Source of the DNA: JANPLN01 sp043757265
GTDB lineage: Bacteria; Bdellovibrionota; Bdellovibrionia; Bdellovibrionales; JAGQZY01
DNA: 64,000 nt
Assembly (NCBI GenBank): GCA_043757265.1
Contig: JAYUQP010000031.1
Span: 1-64,000, forward strand
Direction: 5' to 3'
The translations under genes were made by a program, and so were the position numbers. Under the pieces are notes generated by a model. It was not told the origin of the DNA, did not search any database, and saw only the letters and a program-made list of their open reading frames with translations. This document shows, piece after piece, positions 23,311 to 31,006 of this stretch (within the stretch, counting starts at the first letter, position 1; each line of letters starts with the position of its first letter).

Positions 23311-24714
23311 TTAACGAGAACTTCGAGAAAGCACGAAAAGGGCGCGGCACATTTGTCCTGACGGAAGTGCAATCGTGACGGGATTTTTTAATGCGCTTGT
23401 TCCCCCAGCGCCAACACCAGCAATCATCGTTCGAAGGACATGTTTGGTGTTGTCCCGAAACCATGCGTCCACGTCTTTAGTATTCGCAAATTCAATGATG
23501 TCGATCATTGTTGCCGTGAGTTTGCTGAGTTGATCTTTTGGAGAATCAGTACGGTTTGAAACTGTTTGTGCTCGACCGCCCGATATACTAAAGCCAAATT
23601 GCCCCACCGCGAGCATAAGTTCGGGAGAGATGCGCATTAATTCTTGGATCTGATCCAGTTGCAAGGTTCGCAAACCCAAAAATAAATTCAAAGTGCCACG
23701 TTGAACATAGCCTCTTTGCAACAACTCATCAGATTTTGTTTTACGTAAAAAACTTGCTCCAGGAAAAGTTTTTTTGTTCACGCCATTTTCGTTATGAGAT
23801 TTCGAGATCTCCATGGTCCGACCTTTTTCGACAGCTTCAAAATAGTAGATAATGGTTTCACCGTTCTTTGCAATTCGCGAAACTCGATTAAAAAAAACTG
23901 TGGGAGCGTATTCGAGCCGGATAAGTGCGTTCACATCTCCCGCATGATTAATTAAAAATCGATTAGGAACGTCTAACCGTGGACGACGAAGCAAGACCCA
24001 GTATTCCGTCGGCGTTCCGATGTCGTTCACAGTGACTGCCCGCACAGAACTGTCTTCCCAAGCCCAAATACGCGAGAGTTGCAACAAGCGCGGCAGACTT
24101 TCCGGTCGTTCGAGCACCCACTCATTTCGAAAGCCAACATCCTTGTTAAATCGAAGCAAAAGTTCTCCCCACGTTTCCGGCCCACCTGGCTGTTTCAAGT
24201 TCTCCGGCAAACTCTTAAACCAGGCGCCGTAAAGTGGATTTTTGTTTTGCTCATCCTGCAATCGCAAAGCAATTACAGCACGTTCCACCCACTTTGGCTC
24301 AGGACTGTTTCTGCTTGTTAGCCATCGCTGGAAATTGATTGCAGCATCCATCGGAGCTCGCAAATACCATCGATCGAAAAATGCGTTTTCGAGGTGACGT
24401 AATTTTTCCAGATTTTCGGCAAATTGCATTCGCTCTTCAACGGTAAGAATTGTCTCCACCTGCCCCGTTTGTCGAACGCGCTCGAGCCGCGCTTCTACGT
24501 CTGCTAACACCGAGGGGTCCGAAAAGGACAGGTGAGCTGCATCGGCGGATTGGGCGACTGCCGGAAAGGCTTTGTCATACCACTGCAGCCGCAATCCCGA
24601 GGTCGGCTTTAAGTCATTCATCTCTTGTTCAGTGGGAAGTTCACCAGCGTAAGTCGCGGGAGCCACAGCCAAGAAACTTACAAAAATGAGGAGAAACATC
24701 AGACGGTTTTGCAT
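23311..24714 (-). CDS. Secreted protein of unknown function
   Basis: A 467-residue protein with a signal peptide ('MFLLIFVSFLAVAPATYAGE'). The N-terminal half is helical with many Trp and Leu residues ('LENAFFDRWYLRAPMDAAINFQRW'); the middle contains beta strands ('TEYWVLLRRPRLDVPNRFLIN', 'TIIYYFEAVEKGR'). The C-terminus ends in a basic tail. No catalytic motif is recognised. It stands alone between the flagellin locus and an HD hydrolase, with no ribosome site obvious before the ATG. Confidence 0.65.
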   Translation of the reverse strand: MQNRLMFLLIFVSFLAVAPATYAGELPTEQEMNDLKPTSGLRLQWYDKAFPAVAQSADAAHLSFSDPSVLADVEARLERVRQTGQVETILTVEERMQFAENLEKLRHLENAFFDRWYLRAPMDAAINFQRWLTSRNSPEPKWVERAVIALRLQDEQNKNPLYGAWFKSLPENLKQPGGPETWGELLLRFNKDVGFRNEWVLERPESLPRLLQLSRIWAWEDSSVRAVTVNDIGTPTEYWVLLRRPRLDVPNRFLINHAGDVNALIRLEYAPTVFFNRVSRIAKNGETIIYYFEAVEKGRTMEISKSHNENGVNKKTFPGASFLRKTKSDELLQRGYVQRGTLNLFLGLRTLQLDQIQELMRISPELMLAVGQFGFSISGGRAQTVSNRTDSPKDQLSKLTATMIDIIEFANTKDVDAWFRDNTKHVLRTMIAGVGAGGTSALKNPVTIALPSGQMCRALFVLSRSSR

Positions 24715-24914
24715 AATTTGGGAGATAGAAAGATACCTGAAACGAAATGCGATTTCAGCTGTTATGATTTAGACAACCCTGTGGAAATTACAAGGCTTGG
24801 CAATGCCATCTGGCCAGTCCAACTCAATGAACGATTATTTGGGACATACTTTTTTGGGTTTGCCTTTTTCGGCAGATCAAACTACCGACAAAACAACAGA
24901 GTAAGTCGCTTCGT

Positions 24915-26204
24915 CTACAACGACTCGCGGATCTTCTTCGCGCGATCTAAAACTTCGCTTGGAACATAAATCCGCTCGATACGGCGGGTTTTTTCGTACA
25001 TCTCGAAAATCTGCGTGCACTTGTCGATGGTGATAGGTGTTTCGCGCGGAGCGTATTCGTCGATCACAAAAATATCGAACGATTTATCTTCCTGCGAACC
25101 GCCGTGATACTTTGAAAGTCGCGCTTGAGAGCTCGCGGTGATAAAATCAATCCCCGAGGATCTCAGCTCGTCCGCAAGAAGGTTCATTTTTGGATCTTCG
25201 TGAGTGACATGATTTTCGAAAAGCACTTTAAAGGGCTGGCGCTGGGTGATTTTTTGCGCCCAGTAGTTTGAGGAGTTTGCGAGATGTTCGTACAAAGAAT
25301 AATCCGTACATCGCGTGTACTGATTGATGTCGGCCGGGAGCTGGTAGCTGCAATCGCTGGATGTTAGATAACGATACAGCATTTCTTCGTAAATAATGCT
25401 TTTGTGATGAAAGTAAATCATCAAATACATGTGGTGCCGTGAGATTAGAAAATCGTCAAATGTGTAGAGCGCGCGTTTATTGAGCGCCAAATAAACTTCC
25501 TTTTCCACGACATGAAAAGTAAAATTCGATAGTAACCAATTTGTTTCCACGTGTCCGTAATTGGTTCCACAAAAGTAGGCGTCGCGGCCCAAATAATCCA
25601 TGCGGTCTACATCGATTTCGGAACTTACCATTTGGCTTAAGATCGTGCGAAAGTTCAGTCCGTTATCGGTAAAGAAATCATCTTTGAGATCTAAAGTTTT
25701 ATCGATTAAACAGACAATGTGGTACGGGGTTATATCGGGAAACGATGTTTTCAAAACATCGGTCAGTGGGGAATCGGTAATGTATTTGACCGTATAGTCT
25801 TCGTGCGACGCCTTTCCGTCCAACACTCCTGGGTTTTTGCGATGAGTGTAGGTTTGGATATTCAAGGCTGAGCGCAGAGGCATAACTTCTTCGGTGGCGT
25901 GACTGAGGGGGCCGTGGCCGATATCATGCAGAAGTGCAGCCAGACGAACAGTCTGACGAAAGCGGTTGCGAACCTGCGGCGAAGAGAATTCGTAATTTTT
26001 AAAGATATAATCAAACGCGATGCCCGCCACATGGCAAACCCCGAGGGAGTGCAAGTAGCGGCTGTGAGTGGCACCTGGAAAACTGAATTCAGAGAAGCCT
26101 AATTGCTTGATCAGCCGCAGACGCTGAAATTCGGCGCTGTCAACAACTGACACCTCGTCGCGCACCAAACTTATAGTTCCGTGGACCGGATCTTTAATTT
26201 CCAT
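24915..26204 (-). CDS. HD-domain phosphohydrolase (dGTPase-like/YdhJ type)
   Basis: A 429-residue protein beginning 'IKDPVHGTISLVRDEVSVVDSAEFQRLR', then metal-binding residues in 'FPGATHSRYLHSLGVCHVAG' and 'LAALLHDIGHGPLSHATEE' (H...HD), and 'SSEIDVDRMDYLGRDAYFCG' supplying the last Asp. These are the motifs of the HD superfamily related to dGTP triphosphohydrolase and YdhJ. It probably hydrolyses a nucleotide phosphate; the substrate is unknown. It diverges from thyA-folA, 82 bp away, which fits but does not prove a nucleotide-pool role. Confidence 0.85.
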   Translation of the reverse strand: MEIKDPVHGTISLVRDEVSVVDSAEFQRLRLIKQLGFSEFSFPGATHSRYLHSLGVCHVAGIAFDYIFKNYEFSSPQVRNRFRQTVRLAALLHDIGHGPLSHATEEVMPLRSALNIQTYTHRKNPGVLDGKASHEDYTVKYITDSPLTDVLKTSFPDITPYHIVCLIDKTLDLKDDFFTDNGLNFRTILSQMVSSEIDVDRMDYLGRDAYFCGTNYGHVETNWLLSNFTFHVVEKEVYLALNKRALYTFDDFLISRHHMYLMIYFHHKSIIYEEMLYRYLTSSDCSYQLPADINQYTRCTDYSLYEHLANSSNYWAQKITQRQPFKVLFENHVTHEDPKMNLLADELRSSGIDFITASSQARLSKYHGGSQEDKSFDIFVIDEYAPRETPITIDKCTQIFEMYEKTRRIERIYVPSEVLDRAKKIRESL

Positions 26205-26286
26205 GGAATAAAGCTATAAGATGCGTTGCGTTCTTTGACAAGCTGAAACCAGTGCATAAAATCAGCCTAGAACGAGGGAGACCACC

Positions 26287-27096
26287 ATGGCAGCGACTCT
26301 TGAGCAAACATATCTTGATTTGATGAACCTAATCCTGACCAAGGGTGAAAAAAAAGAAGACCGCACAGGCACCGGGACTCTCAGTCTGTTTGGCCATCAA
26401 ATGCGCTTCAATTTGCAAGATGGATTTCCACTTTTGACCACCAAGAAAGTCCACTTAAAATCTGTGGTGTACGAACTTTTATGGTTTTTGCGTGGCGATA
26501 CCAACGTTAAGTATTTGCAAGACCATGGAATTACTATTTGGGACGAGTGGGCGGACGAAGAAGGCGAGCTTGGCCCCGTGTACGGCTCCCAGTGGCGCTC
26601 GTGGAAAACTCCAGACGGACGCACGATAGATCAGATTGCAAATGTGATTGAGCAAATCAAAACCAATCCCTACTCGCGAAGACATTTAGTAGTCGCTTAC
26701 AATCCTGGGGACGTGGAATCGGTGGCGCTTCCCCCCTGCCATGCATTTTTTCAGTTTTATGTGTCTGAAAAAGGTTTGTCGTGCCAGCTGTATCAGCGCA
26801 GTGCCGACGTGTTTTTGGGAGTTCCGTTCAATATAGCAAGCTACGCGCTCCTTACCATGATGGTGGCTCAGGTTTGTGGACTACGTCCCCACGAGTTTAT
26901 TCACACTCTTGGTGATGCACATTTGTACTCGAACCATTTAGACCAAGCCCGACTTCAACTTTCGCGAGAGCCGAAGCGCGCACCAAAGCTCATCATGAAT
27001 CCTAAAATTAAGAATATTTCCGATTTTGCCTTCGAGGATTTTACGCTGATCGATTACAATCCACATCCGCGCATCGCTGCAGAGGTTTCAATTTGA
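26287..27096 (+). CDS. thyA: Thymidylate synthase ThyA
   Basis: A 269-residue enzyme converting dUMP to dTMP with methylene-THF. Signatures: 'DRTGTGTLSLFGHQMRF', 'WFLRGDTNVKYLQDHGITIWDEW', 'GPVYGSQWRSW', catalytic Cys151 in 'ALPPCHAFFQFYV', 'CQLYQRSADVFLGVPFNIASYALL' and 'GDAHLYSNHLDQ'. Length is normal (E. coli 264). GAGGGAGA precedes the ATG. It is translationally coupled to folA, which regenerates the THF it oxidises. Confidence 0.96.
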   Translation: MAATLEQTYLDLMNLILTKGEKKEDRTGTGTLSLFGHQMRFNLQDGFPLLTTKKVHLKSVVYELLWFLRGDTNVKYLQDHGITIWDEWADEEGELGPVYGSQWRSWKTPDGRTIDQIANVIEQIKTNPYSRRHLVVAYNPGDVESVALPPCHAFFQFYVSEKGLSCQLYQRSADVFLGVPFNIASYALLTMMVAQVCGLRPHEFIHTLGDAHLYSNHLDQARLQLSREPKRAPKLIMNPKIKNISDFAFEDFTLIDYNPHPRIAAEVSI

Positions 27097-27578
27097 TCAG
27101 CCATATTGCCGCCGTCAGCAAAAACCGTGTCATTGGCCGTGAGGGCGAACTTCCGTGGAAACTCTCCGAGGATTTAAAATACTTCAAAGCTCGAACGCTG
27201 AATAAATCCATCATTATGGGCCGTAAAACGTTTGATAGCATCGGCAAGCCACTAGCTGATCGCCGAAACATAGTTGTAACGCGCGATAAGGAATGGTCGC
27301 GCCCGGGCGTTGAGGTTTTTCACAACGTTCTCGAAGCCATTCGCGATTGCCAAAAACAGTCGCCTTCGTTTGGTGATGAAATTATGATCGTTGGCGGGGC
27401 TGAAATCTATTCGCAGACTTTATTTTTAGCGCAAAGGCTCTATCTCACGCTCATCGACATGGAAGTGGAAGGCGATGCCTTTTATCCCGATTGGGAAGAA
27501 GAATTCGAGCTGAAAGAAAAAGTGGAACGCACTGATGGTGAGATCAAATATTCGTTTTGCTTGTTCGAACGAAAATAA
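27093..27578 (+). CDS. folA: Dihydrofolate reductase FolA
   Basis: A 161-residue protein: 'ISHIAAVSKNRVIGREGELPWKLSEDLKYFKART', 'IIMGRKTFDSIGKPLADRRNIVVTRD' and 'EIMIVGGAEIYSQTL' are the folate- and NADPH-binding motifs of DHFR. It reduces the dihydrofolate produced by ThyA. Translation starts at TTG overlapping the thyA stop (TTGA), so the two are coupled. Confidence 0.95.
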   Translation: MISHIAAVSKNRVIGREGELPWKLSEDLKYFKARTLNKSIIMGRKTFDSIGKPLADRRNIVVTRDKEWSRPGVEVFHNVLEAIRDCQKQSPSFGDEIMIVGGAEIYSQTLFLAQRLYLTLIDMEVEGDAFYPDWEEEFELKEKVERTDGEIKYSFCLFERK

Positions 27579-27657
27579 GTTTAAGGTAATTTTTTAGAAC
27601 CAGTATCTAATTTCAAGGAATATTGACTTTTTTCCTGCCCCACTAGACTCTTAATTC

Positions 27658-28071
27658 ATGAAAAAAGAGATTCGTTGGCAGCAACGGCTTGAAAACTTCC
27701 AGTCAGCATTTCAACAGCTCGAAGTAGCTGTTACGATTTCCCAACAACGCACTTTAAGCGATCTCGAAAAACAAGGTCTGATACAAACTTTTGAGTTTAC
27801 TCATGAGCTCGCATGGAAAGTTCTCAAAGATTATTTTGATCATCAAGGCGGCAATTTGATTACTGGCTCTCGCGACGCTACGAGAGAAGCTTTTAATAAA
27901 AGCCTTATCAAGGACGGTGACGAATAGATGGAGATGATCAAAAGCCGAAATCAAACCTCCCATACCTATAATAAGGGAATCGCCAATCAGATCGTAGATA
28001 AAATACGGCTCAATTATTATCTTCTGTTTTCTGAATTTCTGCAGACAATGCGCAAACTCGAACAGCCATGA
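27658..28071 (+). pseudogene. hepT: HepT-type HEPN toxin, interrupted by an amber codon
   Basis: Reads as an HI0074/HepT protein: 'LENFQSAFQQLEVAVTI', 'GLIQTFEFTHELAWKVLKDYF', 'SRDATREAFNKSLIKDGDE', then TAG at 27925-27927, then the same frame continues 'MEMIKSRNQTSHTYNKGIANQI' to a TGA at 28069. Family members usually have Trp at the stop position, so TGG to TAG is the simplest history. The catalytic RNase motif RX4HXY ('RNQTSHTY') lies after the stop, so the 89-residue product would be inactive. It overlaps the mntA start by 4 bp (ATGA), the normal toxin-first organisation. Confidence 0.85.
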
Positions 28072-28372
28072 GCGACGCACATCGATTTGGACTTACTGAA
28101 AAAGTAATTTTTTCGCTAAAAACTGTTTTTTCGAAAAATATCGAGATAAAAAAATTACGATCTATGGCTCACGCGCAAAAGGAACTTATAAGCCGGGGTC
28201 AGATATCGACATCACACTTGATGCACCAAAACTCGATCTCACTGCGTTATTAAAAATTGAAAATGAAATCGACGATCTTTTACTGCCCTACAAGGTAGAC
28301 CTATCGCTTCTGCACCAGATTGATAATCCAGCTTTGGTGGAACATATTCGTCAGTTTGGCGTCGAGTTTTAA
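28068..28372 (+). pseudogene. mntA: MntA-type nucleotidyltransferase antitoxin, frameshifted in a poly-A run
   Basis: The first 29 codons ('MSDAHRFGLTEKVIFSLKTV...EIKK') read in one frame; the rest of the domain continues from 28154 in another: 'ITIYGSRAKGTYKPGSDID', 'LTALLKIENEIDDLLLPYKVDLSLLHQ', ending 'HIRQFGVEF' and TAA at 28370. The GSX10DXD active site is intact but out of frame. The break falls in a run of seven A (28148-28154); one extra A would restore the gene. MntA normally inactivates HepT by AMPylation. Without the fix, translation ends at 28253 after 61 residues. Confidence 0.85.
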
Positions 28373-28416
28373 TAGAGACTGCAGTTAAATCGATGAATGC
28401 TCATTTCAGCGTGAGC

Positions 28417-29580
28417 TTAAAATTGACTAAGTTCGGCAGTATCCTTGTGGCTCCATAACCATGAGATAAACTCTTTAAAGGGAAAAATTTGAATTCCATC
28501 ATCTGTCATTCGAATATAAGGCTCGTTACATACAACGAGTCTTTTTTTGATTTTTGGAAAATCCAATTTTAGTTGTCTTAAACCGCGAAGATGCTCAGAT
28601 GTAATTTTTTTAGAAGACTTCGCTTCTATTGCGATTTCCATATCGTTAATCACAAAATCCACTTCCGCCTGCGTAGTTAGTTTCCAATAGGATAAAAAAC
28701 TTGTGGGATCTTTGTAAAGACGAAAACAACTGAGTTCATGAAATATCCAGTTTTCGAAGGCTTTACCAAAAGCTTCGCTACCAAACTCCAAGTTTTTTCG
28801 ATGACTCAAAAAATTTACAATTCCCACGTCGTGCGAATAAAATTTTGGACTTTGTATGGTTCGACGTTTCATTTTTTTTGTATACGCCGGCAAAAATGAA
28901 CCCACCAAGGTATCCACTAAAATTTCATAATACGCTTGCGCTGTTTTGGCCGTGACTCCAGTTTCTCTTCCTATGTTTGAAAAATTAAGCACCTCTGTGT
29001 CTGCCAATGCGCAGACTTCTAAAAATCGGTGAAAGATTGGTAAATTACGACTAAGTCCCTCGGAAAGTATTTCCTCTTTTAAATAATCTGTCACATAACT
29101 TTGGTGTGCAAGGTGAGGCTCCACATCTAAATAAAAAGATGGTAAATAACCATGGTTTAAAAGTTTTGTTAGGTCAAAATCAGAGCCCAACTCCAGCGCC
29201 GAAAGACCGCGGAGCTCAAACCGCCTTGCCCGCCCACCAAGAAGATTTGCAAAACCTCTTTTTATTTTTCTTGCACTGGATCCACACAATCCAAAACGTA
29301 ATTTTTTCTTTTCAATCAAGTAATGAACTTCGTCTAAAAGTTGGGGAATTTTTTGAACTTCATCGATGACAATCAAGTCATTCGCCTTTAAATGGGCTGT
29401 TCGTTCGCGCAACAGAGCGGGACTTTGCGAATAGGCAAAAAACTCATCTGATTTAAGAAGATCAATCCACAAAACCTGAGGAAAAGCTTTGTGCATCAGA
29501 CTACTTTTGCCAGTTTGCCTTTGTCCCCACAAAAAGAATGTTTTGGACGCTTTTTTTAGGTCTAATAGACGCTCATACAT
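28417..29580 (-). CDS. AAA ATPase with DUF4143 C-terminus
   Basis: A 387-residue protein with Walker A 'GQRQTGKSSLMHKAF' (about residues 19-26), Walker B 'LIVIDEVQKIP', sensor 'LRFGLCGSSARKI', a winged-helix-like segment ('ETGVTAKTAQAYYEILVDTLVG') and a C-terminal endonuclease-fold half with 'AEVDFVINDMEIAIEAKSSKK' (D/E-x-K pattern). This AAA_14/DUF4143 family is widespread, frequently mobile and of unknown function. It is monocistronic beside the broken HepT/MntA locus, in an island-like patch. Confidence 0.85.
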   Translation of the reverse strand: MYERLLDLKKASKTFFLWGQRQTGKSSLMHKAFPQVLWIDLLKSDEFFAYSQSPALLRERTAHLKANDLIVIDEVQKIPQLLDEVHYLIEKKKLRFGLCGSSARKIKRGFANLLGGRARRFELRGLSALELGSDFDLTKLLNHGYLPSFYLDVEPHLAHQSYVTDYLKEEILSEGLSRNLPIFHRFLEVCALADTEVLNFSNIGRETGVTAKTAQAYYEILVDTLVGSFLPAYTKKMKRRTIQSPKFYSHDVGIVNFLSHRKNLEFGSEAFGKAFENWIFHELSCFRLYKDPTSFLSYWKLTTQAEVDFVINDMEIAIEAKSSKKITSEHLRGLRQLKLDFPKIKKRLVVCNEPYIRMTDDGIQIFPFKEFISWLWSHKDTAELSQF

Positions 29581-29660
29581 ATACTACTAATATTCATGAA
29601 AATTAGTACCGTGTCTACTAACTTATATAAACATCCAGAAATACTCTGATTTTGAGGATA

Positions 29661-30920
29661 TTAGGGCTTGAATTCGAAATCGAAGTTTTCGAGATTGCAG
29701 AATATTGTTTGATCGCGACAGCTTTGCGAACCGCGATCCACGGGAAGTCGATTCATGCCGGCGCCCCAAAGTCTTAAAAGACCATCGCTGCCGGTTCCTT
29801 TATTTAGATACTCAGGGCCAAATTTTGGTTTTTCCACCAGCGGGACTTTGAGTGCCGCTGCAGTTGTGCGCGCCGCTGCTTTAGCTGGCGGTGCACCACC
29901 CGAGCCACCGGCCCAAAATTGGTTGGTACCTTTAGCTAATTGCGCTGCTGCAGCCGACGTGCGTGGGGCTGCTCCGCCACCAGGGCGAGATCCTCCACCA
30001 CTTGGACCTCCACCTGCACCGCCGCCTCCGCCGCCACCCGACCCGCCACCGAAGTTTGCTTGATCGGCTTTGGGTGCAGCTCCACCGCCACCAACAACGT
30101 CGTCGTATCGTTGAGGAGCCATTACATCGCTACCTTGATGACCTATGTTGCCAACGCCTCGAGATACAGCACCATATCCTTCGCTTCCTTTGCCGCTTCC
30201 ACGAAAGTTTACACTTTTACCGGCATCAATCCGACCTGGAGAAGAATTTCCGCCAAGACCCGAAAGTGCGGCGTTGAGCGCAGGAGTGTTTGGTGATCCT
30301 GTGTCAGCAACTGGTAAAGCGCCTGTTGTAGTTCCGGCCGTGTCGCTTCCACCGGTGTCAGTAGATTCTTCTGCGACGGTGCCACCGTCGTCAGTGATTG
30401 GATCTTGCGGTGTCGTCGTTGTAATTTTATCCCCGCAGCTATTGGCGGTGGTGGTGTAACGTTGTCGAAGAGTTTCGGTTGGCGCTGGTATTTCTGCAAG
30501 TGCGGCATCGCAATCGGCGACACATGCTTCCCAGACGGATTGATCCTGGGTACCCGTTGCAGTTAGTAGTGCGGCAGCAGTATCACATCGGGCTGCCGCT
30601 CCTGCGGCACTGGGAGCTGTGCCGGGCGGAGTAACTCCTGCTGGAGTGACAGTACCACCCCATGTAACACATTGTTGTAGTCTTCGTGGCGCTCCGCTTG
30701 GCTCTCTTTCGAAACGATTGAATCCTGCCATATCAGCACAGCCTGTGGCGCAAGTGGACGCTAAAGCGGTGCAATCTCCCGCTGCGGGAGTCCTACTACA
30801 AGATTGACTAGCATAGAGGTATGGGTTTCCACAGCGTTCAGTAAATGCATTTGATGCGAAGGACGCGGAAGCACGCGAAACATCAAGGACTGTGATGGAA
30901 AAAATAATGAACCGAATCAT
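29661..30920 (-). CDS. Secreted Cys-rich and Gly-rich protein of unknown function
   Basis: A 419-residue protein with a signal peptide ('MIRFIIFSITVLDVSRASA'). Residues 20-175 contain about ten cysteines in short-spaced groups ('CGNPYLYASQSC', 'DCTALASTCATGCADM'), suggesting a disulphide-bonded domain. The middle is Thr/Asp/Gly-rich, and residues about 275-345 are nearly pure Gly/Ala/Pro/Ser. A conserved-looking C-terminus ('FGPEYLNKGTGSDGLLRLWGAG', 'SQSCRDQTIFCNLENFDFEF') closes it. It follows the 695-aa gene, 86 bp away, on the same strand. Family not recognised. Confidence 0.65.
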   Translation of the reverse strand: MIRFIIFSITVLDVSRASASFASNAFTERCGNPYLYASQSCSRTPAAGDCTALASTCATGCADMAGFNRFEREPSGAPRRLQQCVTWGGTVTPAGVTPPGTAPSAAGAAARCDTAAALLTATGTQDQSVWEACVADCDAALAEIPAPTETLRQRYTTTANSCGDKITTTTPQDPITDDGGTVAEESTDTGGSDTAGTTTGALPVADTGSPNTPALNAALSGLGGNSSPGRIDAGKSVNFRGSGKGSEGYGAVSRGVGNIGHQGSDVMAPQRYDDVVGGGGAAPKADQANFGGGSGGGGGGGAGGGPSGGGSRPGGGAAPRTSAAAAQLAKGTNQFWAGGSGGAPPAKAAARTTAAALKVPLVEKPKFGPEYLNKGTGSDGLLRLWGAGMNRLPVDRGSQSCRDQTIFCNLENFDFEFKP

Positions 30921-30953
30921 AATACCCCAAGCATACTTTATCGTACCAAAATA

Positions 30954-30999
30954 AGACCTTGTTTTACGAAAACAAAAACAAGGTTTCTCATTTTGAGAC
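30954..30999. promoter_or_regulatory. Hairpin plus GTCTCA-N3-TGAGAC-like palindrome (one mismatch)
   Basis: Between the 695-aa and 419-aa genes: a CCTTGTTTT / AAAACAAGG dyad (about 30955-30984) and then TTCTCA-TTT-TGAGAC (30985-30999). The second is a near match of perfect palindromes at 33273 and 52657. It could be an operator or part of the upstream gene's terminator. Confidence 0.45.
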
Positions 31000-31006
31000 G
31001 ACTTTT

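Noticed and set aside
29755..30459. Plus-strand Pro/Arg/His-rich frames opposite the 419-aa gene
   Set aside because: Mirror image of the Gly/Ala/Ser-rich codons on the minus strand; no start signals.
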